Positions 44,098 to 51,294 of a DNA stretch of 64,000 bases are shown here, in pieces. Positions within the stretch are counted from its first letter, which is position 1. The number at the start of each line of letters is the position of its first letter. The position numbers were made by a program, and so were the translations under genes. The notes beneath the pieces were generated by a model, which did no database searches, had not been told where the DNA came from, and saw only the letters and a list, made by a program, of their open reading frames with translations. This DNA is from Lishizhenia sp965656535 (GTDB taxonomy: Bacteria; Bacteroidota; Bacteroidia; Flavobacteriales_D; Crocinitomicaceae), in assembly GCA_965656535.1 (NCBI GenBank), contig CBFHKX010000001.1, positions 930,001-994,000 on the forward strand, in the 5' to 3' direction.

Positions 44098-44228
44098 ACT
44101 CTAATTTTGATTTTGCAAAGTTAATGGAATAGTTCAAAGTTGGAATAATGAAAACTTGAAAGTTCATCGTACCAGCAACTAGGAATAAATAGGAGCGTTA
44201 AACATTCTGTTAGATTAAAGAAAGACGA

Positions 44229-44939
44229 CTAGTCTCTTCTGTTTAATAGAATAGATACGTAGTATAAAACAGTAACTAGGGAACCAATCGCAGCTACTAC
44301 GTAAGTCATAGCAGCCCATTTGAGTGCATCTTTAGATTTCGTTAATTCTTCTTGAGTTGAAAAACCGCTATGTTCTATCCAAACCAACGCACGTTTTGAA
44401 GCATCAAACTCTACCGGAAGTGTTACAATTGAAAAAAGAGCAAGAATTCCATAAGTAATGATAAGAGTCCACAAAATAGCTTCTACAGGTATACTATTAA
44501 AAAGAAAAGCTCCACCAAAGATAGAAACCATTATTACCACGTTTAAAATTTTACCACTAATGGCTTGTAGAGGTACTAGTTGAGATCTCAATTTTAGAGG
44601 GCCGTAGGCCGTAGCATGTTGTATTGCATGTCCGCATTCATGCGCAGCAACAGCTGTACTAGCAGCATTTCTTCCATGATAAACCGTGTCAGAAAGGTTT
44701 ACGGTTCTATTTGTTGGGTTGTAATGATCGGTAAGCTGACCAGGAACATGAATTACTGCAACATCAAAAATTCCATTGTCGCTTAACATTTTTTCGGCAA
44801 TTTCCTTACCTGAAAGCCCACTTTGCGAGGGTATTTTTGAATACTTTTTGAATTTGTTTTTAAGCACATAGCTTACGAGCATTCCGATTCCCATGAATAC
44901 GAAACCGATTATCATTGCTGGACCAATTGAAACTCCCAT
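44229..44939 (-). CDS. Membrane zinc metallopeptidase (YugP-like)
   Basis: 236 residues. Membrane helices flank the zinc site HECGH at 100-104 (AAHECGHAIQHA). The preceding NPTNRTVNLSDTVYHGRNAA and following LKLRSQLVPLQAISGK are typical of the neutral zinc peptidase family PF04298 (Bacillus YugP type). Helices near the C-terminus include VEAILWTLIITYGILALFSI. The target is unknown. A perfect inverted repeat abuts the ATG. Confidence 0.88.
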   Translation of the reverse strand: MGVSIGPAMIIGFVFMGIGMLVSYVLKNKFKKYSKIPSQSGLSGKEIAEKMLSDNGIFDVAVIHVPGQLTDHYNPTNRTVNLSDTVYHGRNAASTAVAAHECGHAIQHATAYGPLKLRSQLVPLQAISGKILNVVIMVSIFGGAFLFNSIPVEAILWTLIITYGILALFSIVTLPVEFDASKRALVWIEHSGFSTQEELTKSKDALKWAAMTYVVAAIGSLVTVLYYVSILLNRRD

Positions 44940-44940
44940 T

Positions 44941-44957
44941 TTCTATAAATTATAGAA
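44941..44957. promoter_or_regulatory. Inverted repeat abutting the zinc-peptidase start
   Basis: TTCTATA-AAT-TATAGAA, two perfect 7-bp arms, ends 1 bp before the minus-strand ATG at 44939. It could be an operator or a hairpin masking the start. Confidence 0.4.
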
Positions 44958-44968
44958 TGAAGATAAAA

Positions 44969-45002
44969 CAAAAAACCCTCATTTTCTTAAAAGAAGATGA
45001 GG
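44969..45002 (-). terminator. Terminator of the queD-like/folE/Bax-inhibitor unit
   Basis: On the minus strand CCTCATCTTC and GAAAATGAGG (one mismatch) form a stem with a T/A loop, followed by GTTTTTTG. It lies just downstream of the Bax inhibitor-1 gene. Confidence 0.75.
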
Positions 45003-45029
45003 ATTAACAAATTTTAATTTTTCAATGTT

Positions 45030-45755
45030 CTAATCATTTCCACCTAATAGTCTTAATAGAGAAACAAATAAGTTAATAAATAAGATATACAGCATTAAGC
45101 CTCCGATTAGGGCTAATTTTTTCTTTTGAACTCCTTCTAAAGCGGGGTCTTCTGCAATGTATTTTAGTCGTTGCATTTCCCAAGCTGTTAATCCAGTAAA
45201 TACAATAACTCCTAGTATAGAAATCACAAAAGACATCATTGAAGATTCAAAAACTAAAAAGTTTAGAATTCCAGCAATAAACATTCCGATGAAAACCATG
45301 TATAATAAGCTTCCCATTTTTGAAAGATCAGTTTTAGTGGTATATCCTAAAATTGCCATACCTGCAAAAGCTCCTGCAGTTACAAAAAAGGTGGTTACAA
45401 TATCTCCCAGACTGTAAACAATAAATAAGGTAGATAAACTTAACCCCATTAAGCTAGAGTAAACGAGGAATAGAACTAATAAAAGTCCCATAGAAAGTTT
45501 GTTATAAGCCATTTGTAGTAATAATCCTAAACCAACAGGAGCAAAGACTACTAGGTAGAATAATGGACTAACAGATCCTGTGGTTGTATTAATAAACCAC
45601 TCAAATACTTTTCCGCTACTCGCTGTATAATATGCAATTGTTCCTGAAGAAAGAAGTGCAATAAACATGTACGTGTAAACGCTTGCAAAAAACTCTTTTG
45701 ACATCGCTTTGGCGTCGGCGCCATACGTTTTTTTGTCTAAAATATTATCTAACAT
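45030..45755 (-). CDS. Bax inhibitor-1/YccA family membrane protein
   Basis: 241 residues with seven membrane helices in the usual BI-1 pattern. Signature segments are VFTGLTAWEMQRLKYIAEDP near the end and LGYTTKTDLSKMGSLLYMVF in the middle, with helices such as FFASVYTYMFIALLSSGTIA. Family members are multi-pass proteins that can leak calcium or protons and, in E. coli YccA, bind the FtsH protease. It lies 13 bp downstream of folE and is followed by a terminator. Confidence 0.92.
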   Translation of the reverse strand: MLDNILDKKTYGADAKAMSKEFFASVYTYMFIALLSSGTIAYYTASSGKVFEWFINTTTGSVSPLFYLVVFAPVGLGLLLQMAYNKLSMGLLLVLFLVYSSLMGLSLSTLFIVYSLGDIVTTFFVTAGAFAGMAILGYTTKTDLSKMGSLLYMVFIGMFIAGILNFLVFESSMMSFVISILGVIVFTGLTAWEMQRLKYIAEDPALEGVQKKKLALIGGLMLYILFINLFVSLLRLLGGND

Positions 45756-45768
45756 TTTTAATTAATTT

Positions 45769-46362
45769 TTAATGTAATTTGGCTTGTACTAAATTAATAA
45801 ATTCTTTTCTCGTAGAATCGTTTTCTAAAAATAAACCTGTAAAAGCAGAAGACGTTGTAGCAGAATTTTGTTTTTGTACTCCACGCATTTGCATGCACAT
45901 GTGGTTACATTCTAAAACTACTGCAACACCTTTAGGGTTTAAAGTCTCTTGAATACAGTCTCTAATTTCAATTGTCAACCTTTCTTGTACTTGTAATCTT
46001 CTGGCAAATGCATCAATTACACGTGGTATTTTGCTCAGTCCAACAATAGTTCCGTTGGGAATGTAAGCAACATGAGCTTTTCCAAAAAAAGGAAGCATGT
46101 GGTGTTCGCAGAGTGAATAGACTTCAATGTCTTTCACAATAACCATCTCAGAATATTCTTCTTGGAATAAAGCACCTTTTAAAATTCCAGAAGGATCTTC
46201 GTCATACCCTTTGGTTAAATATTGAAGCGCTTTTGCGACGCGTTCAGGGGTTTTTACTAAACCTTCTCTTTTTGGATCTTCTCCAAGTTGGCTTAGTATA
46301 TCTGTGTAAACACCAGAAATGTTTTTAGTTGTATTTTCGTCGTAAATTAATTTTTCTTCCAA
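45769..46362 (-). CDS. folE: GTP cyclohydrolase I
   Basis: 197 residues. Zinc ligands Cys85, His88 and Cys156 are in SLCEHHMLPFFGKAHVAYIP and ECNHMCMQMRGVQKQNS; the phosphate-binding region RLQVQERLT is present. The enzyme makes 7,8-dihydroneopterin triphosphate from GTP for folate, pterin or deazapurine synthesis. The upstream gene, 31 bp away, encodes a pyruvoyltetrahydropterin-synthase-like enzyme acting on the same product, so the two form a pathway pair. Confidence 0.96.
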   Translation of the reverse strand: MEEKLIYDENTTKNISGVYTDILSQLGEDPKREGLVKTPERVAKALQYLTKGYDEDPSGILKGALFQEEYSEMVIVKDIEVYSLCEHHMLPFFGKAHVAYIPNGTIVGLSKIPRVIDAFARRLQVQERLTIEIRDCIQETLNPKGVAVVLECNHMCMQMRGVQKQNSATTSSAFTGLFLENDSTRKEFINLVQAKLH

Positions 46363-46393
46363 ATCTTATTTTTTCTATTCGAGTAATATAGTC

Positions 46394-46825
46394 TTAAAAT
46401 GGAGCATTTTCTCCAAAATATTCAACGAAATTATTTTCTGTCTCGAATAATTTAATTTTACATAATTCTCCACCTTCCTTTCGAATAGGAGCTTCTATTT
46501 GTTTCCAAATTTGTATAGCTAAGTTTTCTGTAGATGCTAGCAATCCAGCCATAAAGGGAACATCTAAATTTAGATTTCTGTGGTCAAGCTTATTTACTGC
46601 GTGTTCTTTAATGATTACGCTTAATTTCTTTAAGTCGATTACAAAGCCTGTTTCTGGATTTGGAACACCTTTTACTGTAACGTATAAAGAAAAATTGTGA
46701 CCATGCCAATTTTTATTACTGCATCGACCAAAAACTTCTTCATTTTTTTCATCGCTCCAGCTTTCTTGCCAAAGCTTGTGCGCAGCGTTAAACGTTTCTC
46801 TTCTTGTAATATAAACTACACTCAC
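46394..46825 (-). CDS. 6-pyruvoyltetrahydropterin synthase/QueD family protein, eukaryote-like
   Basis: 143 residues from a GTG at 46825 (reads VSVVYITRRETFNAAHKL). The frame has an ATG at 46867, but an exact -7 promoter element (46845-46852) lies inside that extension. Zinc histidines are in FNAAHKL and WHGHNF. The catalytic Cys is in FGRCSNKNWHGHN, a C-x5-HGH spacing as in animal PTPS (FGKCNNPNGHGHN), not the shorter spacing of typical QueD. VNKLDHRNLNLDVPF and ASTENLAIQIW also resemble animal PTPS. With folE next to it, the product could be 6-pyruvoyltetrahydropterin (biopterin-type pathway) or the queuosine precursor; the former is favoured by motif. Confidence 0.85.
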   Translation of the reverse strand: MSVVYITRRETFNAAHKLWQESWSDEKNEEVFGRCSNKNWHGHNFSLYVTVKGVPNPETGFVIDLKKLSVIIKEHAVNKLDHRNLNLDVPFMAGLLASTENLAIQIWKQIEAPIRKEGGELCKIKLFETENNFVEYFGENAPF

Positions 46826-46844
46826 TGTATAAAAATTTAGAGTA

Positions 46845-46852
46845 CAAAAGTA
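46845..46852 (-). promoter_or_regulatory. -7 promoter element of the PTPS-like gene
   Basis: TACTTTTG on the minus strand, exact match, 19 bp before the GTG at 46825. It rules against the longer ATG start at 46867. Confidence 0.55.
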
Positions 46853-46990
46853 ATGATAAGGTTTCAATAGTCTTTAGATTCCTAAAAGATTAAAGTCAAC
46901 AAAACGAACTAAGTTAATTTTCTAATTAAAGTTAAGCGTTTAATGTGTACAAGTTTAAACTAAATTACCGTAAACGAGGTATTTGAAAAT

Positions 46991-47012
46991 CAAGTCTATC
47001 TTCTTAGACTTG
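46991..47012 (+). promoter_or_regulatory. Perfect inverted repeat before the hemerythrin-like gene
   Basis: CAAGTCTA-TCTTCT-TAGACTTG, two perfect 8-bp arms with a 6-nt loop, ending 4 bp before the ATG at 47017. It could be an operator for a regulator or an mRNA hairpin limiting translation. Confidence 0.5.
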
Positions 47013-47016
47013 TTGT

Positions 47017-47574
47017 ATGGAAACGAGAGGATTAGTACAAGAGATTTACACGCAACAAATCGATTTTGATACGGCGTTGTTGAGAGAAAAATTGACGCAT
47101 GCATCAATTAGAGAACTGATAACTCACTTAAAAGAGACACATCAATTATACAGAACTCATTTTGTCCCACGTACAGAACAGTTGTTTACACATTTAATTG
47201 AGAGTAATCCAGAACAGCCGTCTGTTTTTATTTTGTTCAATCTTTTTCAAAAGTTTAGTGTTTCTTTAAACGTGCACATGAAGCTAGAAGAGCAACATAT
47301 TTTCTTAAAGTGCGAATCGTATTTTGAAGATGGAAACTACAGTAGTTTTAATGCCTTTGATACTCACCAAGAGGAAGAGCCTTATTTGACAGAAATAATA
47401 TCGTTCTTGGCTGAGGTATCTTGTGAAAATAGCTTGGTCAAACGTCAATTAATTAGACTTTTAACTGCTTTTAACCAGAATTTAAAAGAACATGCTTGGA
47501 TAGAAGAAACGATTCTCACACAAAAAATACAAGCAAAAATAACTGCTAAGATTGAGCAATCAGTTGATAGTTAG
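47017..47574 (+). CDS. Hemerythrin-like (HHE) domain protein
   Basis: 185 residues, all helical. Metal-ligand spacing fits a di-iron hemerythrin-like bundle: His in HLKETHQLY (H37/H42), H87-x3-E91 (HMKLEEQ), H117 (FDTHQEEE) and H159-x3-E163 (KEHAWIEE). Proteins of the YtfE/RIC type repair iron-sulfur clusters damaged by nitric oxide or oxygen; this protein lacks the short N-terminal ScdA domain of that family. It is monocistronic and preceded by an inverted repeat, suggesting specific control. Confidence 0.75.
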   Translation: METRGLVQEIYTQQIDFDTALLREKLTHASIRELITHLKETHQLYRTHFVPRTEQLFTHLIESNPEQPSVFILFNLFQKFSVSLNVHMKLEEQHIFLKCESYFEDGNYSSFNAFDTHQEEEPYLTEIISFLAEVSCENSLVKRQLIRLLTAFNQNLKEHAWIEETILTQKIQAKITAKIEQSVDS

Positions 47575-47677
47575 CCGGAGTACACTTGATTTAAAAGGTT
47601 AAAAGACTACAAAAACACGTTTCTTTTCATATAATTGATATAAAGGTGAAGGTTTGAGCAAATGAATAATTATATTC

Positions 47678-47693
47678 GTGTTTATATAAACAC
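47678..47693. promoter_or_regulatory. 16-bp perfect palindrome before clpP
   Basis: GTGTTTATATAAACAC is a perfect palindrome 17 bp before the clpP ATG. It directly follows TATATTCG (47671-47678), one base off the -7 consensus, so it would cover the transcription start; a repressor site is plausible. Confidence 0.5.
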
Positions 47694-47710
47694 AAACAAT
47701 ACAATTCACT

Positions 47711-48379
47711 ATGTTCGATAAAAACGAATTTCACAAATACGCTACTAAACACATGGGCATTAGTAGTACTCATTTAGGAGGTTATATTGAGTCTTCCTTA
47801 ACGCCATATATTATAGAAGAAAGACAATTAAATATTTCTCAGCTCGACGTTTTTTCTCGTTTGATGATGGATAGAATTATCTTTTTAGGTACAGGGATTA
47901 ATGATCAGGTTGCAAATATTATAAACGCACAATTGTTATTCTTAGAATCTGTAGATCCTAAAAAAGACATTCAAATTTATTTAAATTCTCCGGGTGGTTC
48001 AGTTTATGCTGGTTTAGGTATTTATGATACGATGCAGTATATTAACCCAGATGTAGCAACAATTTGTACTGGTATGGCTGCATCTATGGGAGCTGTTCTT
48101 TTGTGTGCAGGTGCAGAAGGTAAGCGTTCTGCTTTAAAGCATTCTAGAGTAATGATACACCAACCTTTAGGTGGAGCGCAAGGACAAGCTTCTGACATAG
48201 AAATTACAGCGAGAGAAATTTTAAAGTTGAAAAAAGAATTATACGATATTATTGCATCACATTCTGGTCAGGATTTTGAAAAAGTAAGTAATGATTCGGA
48301 TAGAGATTACTGGATGACTTCTACTGAAGCGAAAGAATACGGAATGGTTGACGAAGTTTTGCTTAGAAACGCAAAATAA
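47711..48379 (+). CDS. clpP: ATP-dependent Clp protease proteolytic subunit
   Basis: 222 residues. The catalytic triad is Ser125 (TGMAASMGAVLL), His150 (RVMIHQPLGG) and Asp near 199 (SDRDYWM). SPGGSVYAGLGIYDTMQ is also typical. ClpP forms the 14-mer proteolytic chamber and works with ClpX encoded 59 bp downstream, beyond a terminator hairpin. A perfect palindrome at the predicted transcription start suggests repressor control. Confidence 0.97.
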   Translation: MFDKNEFHKYATKHMGISSTHLGGYIESSLTPYIIEERQLNISQLDVFSRLMMDRIIFLGTGINDQVANIINAQLLFLESVDPKKDIQIYLNSPGGSVYAGLGIYDTMQYINPDVATICTGMAASMGAVLLCAGAEGKRSALKHSRVMIHQPLGGAQGQASDIEITAREILKLKKELYDIIASHSGQDFEKVSNDSDRDYWMTSTEAKEYGMVDEVLLRNAK

Positions 48380-48398
48380 CGTACTTTTGTGAAACATT

Positions 48399-48428
48399 AA
48401 AAGGTCATATTTAATATGGCCTTTTTTT
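48399..48428 (+). terminator. Terminator between clpP and clpX
   Basis: AAGGTCATAT and ATATGGCCTT form a 10-bp stem (one wobble) with a 3-nt loop followed by T7. clpX may depend on read-through or its own promoter, allowing unequal amounts of the two subunits. Confidence 0.82.
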
Positions 48429-48438
48429 ACTTAATTAT

Positions 48439-49674
48439 ATGTCGAAAAAAGAAACTTCTTGTTCGTTTTGTGGAAGACCTAGAAAGCAGGTTGGAATACT
48501 GATTGCAGGTATCTCAGGTCATATTTGTGATCATTGTGTAAACCAGGCAGAATCTATTATTAAAGAAGAAGTAGTACAAAACGGAGAAGCGAAAGAAGGA
48601 GATGATACTCCTCTTAATTTATTAAAACCGAAAGAAATAAAGTCGCACTTAGATCAATATGTTATTGGTCAGGACGCTGCAAAGAAAACATTATCTGTTG
48701 CCGTTTATAATCATTACAAAAGATTAAACCATACAATAGGTGCAGATGATGTTGATATAGAAAAGTCGAATGTTGTTTTAGTGGGAAGAACGGGAACAGG
48801 AAAAACATTGTTAGCTAAGACAATTGCCAAAATGCTTAATGTACCTTTCTGTATCGCAGATGCGACGGTTTTAACCGAGGCAGGATATGTTGGAGAAGAC
48901 GTTGAGAGTATTCTATCGCGTCTTTTACAAGCTGCAGATTACAATGAAGCAGCAGCAGAGCGTGGAATCGTATTTATTGATGAGATTGATAAAGTTGCAC
49001 GTAAGAGCGATAATCCTTCAATAACTAGAGATGTTTCTGGAGAAGGTGTTCAGCAGGCTTTGCTTAAATTACTTGAAGGTGCTACCGTAAATGTTCCACC
49101 ACAAGGAGGACGAAAGCACCCAGAACAAAAAATGATTCAAGTCAATACAAAGAACATTTTATTCATTTGTGGAGGAGCTTTCGATGGTATTGAAAAGTTA
49201 ATTGCTTCTCGTGTAAATCGTCAACAAATTGGTTTTAGTGCATCTAGCGAAGAAAGAATTGATGGCGAAAGCTTACTACAATTTATTAATCCTACCGATC
49301 TTAAGACTTTTGGATTAATTCCAGAGTTAATCGGACGTTTTCCTGTACTAACGCATTTGAATCCATTAGATGGAAAGTCGTTAAGACGAATTTTGACCGA
49401 GCCTAAGAATGCATTAGTAAAACAATATGTGAAGCTATTTGATTTAGACGGAATTAATTTGAAGTTTGAAAGTGAGGCCCTAGAGTACATAGTTGAAAAA
49501 GCGCTTGAATTTAAGTTGGGTGCAAGAGGTTTGCGCTCTATTTGTGAGGCCATCTTAACCGATGCTATGTTTGACTTGCCAACAGAGGAAGGAACCAAAG
49601 AATATAAAGTAACTAGAGAATACGCAGAAAAGCAATTTGGGAAATCTAAACTGGCAAAGCTTAAAGTAGCTTAA
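48439..49674 (+). CDS. clpX: ClpX, ATPase of the ClpXP protease
   Basis: 411 residues. Zinc-binding domain Cys8, Cys11, Cys30 and Cys33; Walker A GRTGTGKT at 116-123; Walker B IVFIDEIDK; sensor 2 GARGLRSI. The IGF loop that docks on ClpP corresponds to QQIGFSAS. ClpX unfolds tagged proteins and feeds them to ClpP. The start is 10 bp after the upstream terminator. A strong terminator follows. Confidence 0.97.
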   Translation: MSKKETSCSFCGRPRKQVGILIAGISGHICDHCVNQAESIIKEEVVQNGEAKEGDDTPLNLLKPKEIKSHLDQYVIGQDAAKKTLSVAVYNHYKRLNHTIGADDVDIEKSNVVLVGRTGTGKTLLAKTIAKMLNVPFCIADATVLTEAGYVGEDVESILSRLLQAADYNEAAAERGIVFIDEIDKVARKSDNPSITRDVSGEGVQQALLKLLEGATVNVPPQGGRKHPEQKMIQVNTKNILFICGGAFDGIEKLIASRVNRQQIGFSASSEERIDGESLLQFINPTDLKTFGLIPELIGRFPVLTHLNPLDGKSLRRILTEPKNALVKQYVKLFDLDGINLKFESEALEYIVEKALEFKLGARGLRSICEAILTDAMFDLPTEEGTKEYKVTREYAEKQFGKSKLAKLKVA

Positions 49675-49698
49675 TTGGCGTTCAACTCAAAAATATAT

Positions 49699-49726
49699 AA
49701 GGCGATTGTTTCAATCGCCTTTTTTA
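49699..49726. terminator. Terminator between clpX and the T9SS cargo gene
   Basis: AAGGCGATTG, loop TTT, CAATCGCCTT, then T6: a perfect stem of 8 bp or more. It reaches the last codon of the convergent gene and may terminate both strands in part. Confidence 0.85.
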
Positions 49727-50602
49727 TTGTTTGCTAATTATTCTAATTACGCGATTACCGCCTTCAAAATCAATCTCTAGAAGATAATTTCCTGCTTGTA
49801 ATTCTGATGTATTGATTTCATTATGCCTTACAGTTTTTATGTGTCTTCCGTCTAATGATCTTAAAGAGAGCTTATTAATTATTTTCTCGCTTTTTACTTT
49901 TACAACGTCACTTGTAGGGTTAGGGTAGACAGTGAAGTCTGGTGTTTCGGATAAAACCGAAGTACTTAAATAATTGACAGCTGAGCATCCTTGAATCGAG
50001 TCGGCCTGAGAATAAACAAGTATATCATCTTTAAAGTAGCAACTAACTTTACCTGCACCATTTACGTTTGGTCCACCGCCTGGAGCGTTAATCATAGACA
50101 ACGTGCCCAAACCTTCTATCCAAATTGGTTTTTCAAAGCTGATTGTATTTGAAGCTGAAGGAGAGAAATAAAAATGGTTGTATGGGTTTCCATCAGTTAG
50201 CACTCGACTAACAATTGAATCAAGCGAATAAAACCCGCCATCTTCCTCAAAAGGTGAGATAGGATTATACATTTTAATGCTATCGTTTACTTGAAGAGAG
50301 AAATCATACAGTAGTTTTTCGGCTCTATTTTTATCACTATTGGCGAAACTCAGGTAAACTTTTTTTTCAGTTATTGACTCGCGTAGCCAGAAGGTTCTTT
50401 CTATGTAATGGTAGCCATCTATTACTTTATAATTTAGGCCGTTCGAAGTAGTGTCTCCGTTAATATAGTAGATGTCTGTTATACATCCATTGTAGCAAGA
50501 GGTTAGGTGCCATTCGTTTAAATTAGAAAGAAGAGGAACGTAATTTTGCGCTTTTATATAACTTACGCCAAAGCAAAAAAAGAAGAGTATTAAAGTTCTC
50601 AT
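49724..50602 (-). CDS. Secreted protein with T9SS type A sorting domain
   Basis: 292 residues. Signal peptide about 1-18 (ends SYIKAQ). The middle has no recognised domain; the sequence is beta-rich with several Cys (SCYNGC, CYFKDD, IQGCSA). The last 75 residues form a classical T9SS sorting domain: FTVYPNPTSDVVKVKSE, LSLRSLDGRHIKTVR and LQAGNYLLEIDFEGGNRVIR. It should be exported across the outer membrane and attached or released. It lies 31 bp downstream of the CxxC membrane protein gene. Confidence 0.88.
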   Translation of the reverse strand: MRTLILFFFCFGVSYIKAQNYVPLLSNLNEWHLTSCYNGCITDIYYINGDTTSNGLNYKVIDGYHYIERTFWLRESITEKKVYLSFANSDKNRAEKLLYDFSLQVNDSIKMYNPISPFEEDGGFYSLDSIVSRVLTDGNPYNHFYFSPSASNTISFEKPIWIEGLGTLSMINAPGGGPNVNGAGKVSCYFKDDILVYSQADSIQGCSAVNYLSTSVLSETPDFTVYPNPTSDVVKVKSEKIINKLSLRSLDGRHIKTVRHNEINTSELQAGNYLLEIDFEGGNRVIRIISKQ

Positions 50603-50633
50603 TGGTTAAAGATAATCAATTTAACTTCGTTTT

Positions 50634-51293
50634 TTAGTGCTGTTCAATAAAGTCTTTTGCAGCATAGCCAAACTCTTGGTTGCTCCATTTTTTTCTAATC
50701 TCTTTATTCTTTAGATATAAAAAGCACGGAAACTGTTGGTTTGGGCTAAGTTCGCTCCAAGTTTCTAAGTGCGCACTATCTATCATGAAAATATTAAAGA
50801 GGTTATCTGTTTCTTTGTTGTAGTAATCAATAACAGCACTGTTTGTTGTTAGCACGGCAATCGAGATAGAAACGTTTGGCACTCTTTTTTTTATCACTTT
50901 TAATTCTTGCATAGCAGAGTAGCAATATGTGCAATTGGCTAAAGAAATCATGGTTAGTCCGTCTTTTAAGTCTTCTTGGTTTGACGGCAATGTCTTTACA
51001 ATAACTTTAGCACTGTTGTTTGTGAAATCTCCTGCATAAATTGGATGTAAAGCAAACAAGATAGGAGGTGCGGAAAGGAAAGCAAATATCCAGATAACTC
51101 GAGTTCTCTGCTTAAGTTTTACGAAGATTAAAAGTGCAAGTGCAAATAAGGTACACATGGCACAGAGTAGGTAAGGCATAATGTTAGACCAGTACCAGCT
51201 TAGGTTTGCATTAAATAGTATGCTTTGTATGCTCGAGAAGAATATAGCAGAGCAAAAGCAAATAAAAATTAGGGGAAAGAGAAGTATTTTCAT
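50634..51293 (-). CDS. Membrane protein with a CxxC thioredoxin-like domain
   Basis: 219 residues. Three membrane helices in the first about 95 residues (LLFPLIFICFCSAIFFSSIQ, LLCAMCTLFALALLIFV, VIWIFAFLSAPPILFALHPI) are followed by a soluble domain with a redox motif CTYC (SLANCTYCYSAMQELK). This is a thioredoxin/DsbA-like arrangement facing the periplasm. The gene starts 1 bp after topB and is followed by the T9SS cargo gene, which has several cysteines; it may serve disulfide formation, but that is inference. Confidence 0.72.
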   Translation of the reverse strand: MKILLFPLIFICFCSAIFFSSIQSILFNANLSWYWSNIMPYLLCAMCTLFALALLIFVKLKQRTRVIWIFAFLSAPPILFALHPIYAGDFTNNSAKVIVKTLPSNQEDLKDGLTMISLANCTYCYSAMQELKVIKKRVPNVSISIAVLTTNSAVIDYYNKETDNLFNIFMIDSAHLETWSELSPNQQFPCFLYLKNKEIRKKWSNQEFGYAAKDFIEQH

Positions 51294-51294
51294 A

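Noticed and set aside
47653..47678. TTTG-N14-TATATTCG as a full clpP promoter
   Set aside because: The -7 has one mismatch and the 14-bp spacing is too short, so it is mentioned only as context for the palindrome.
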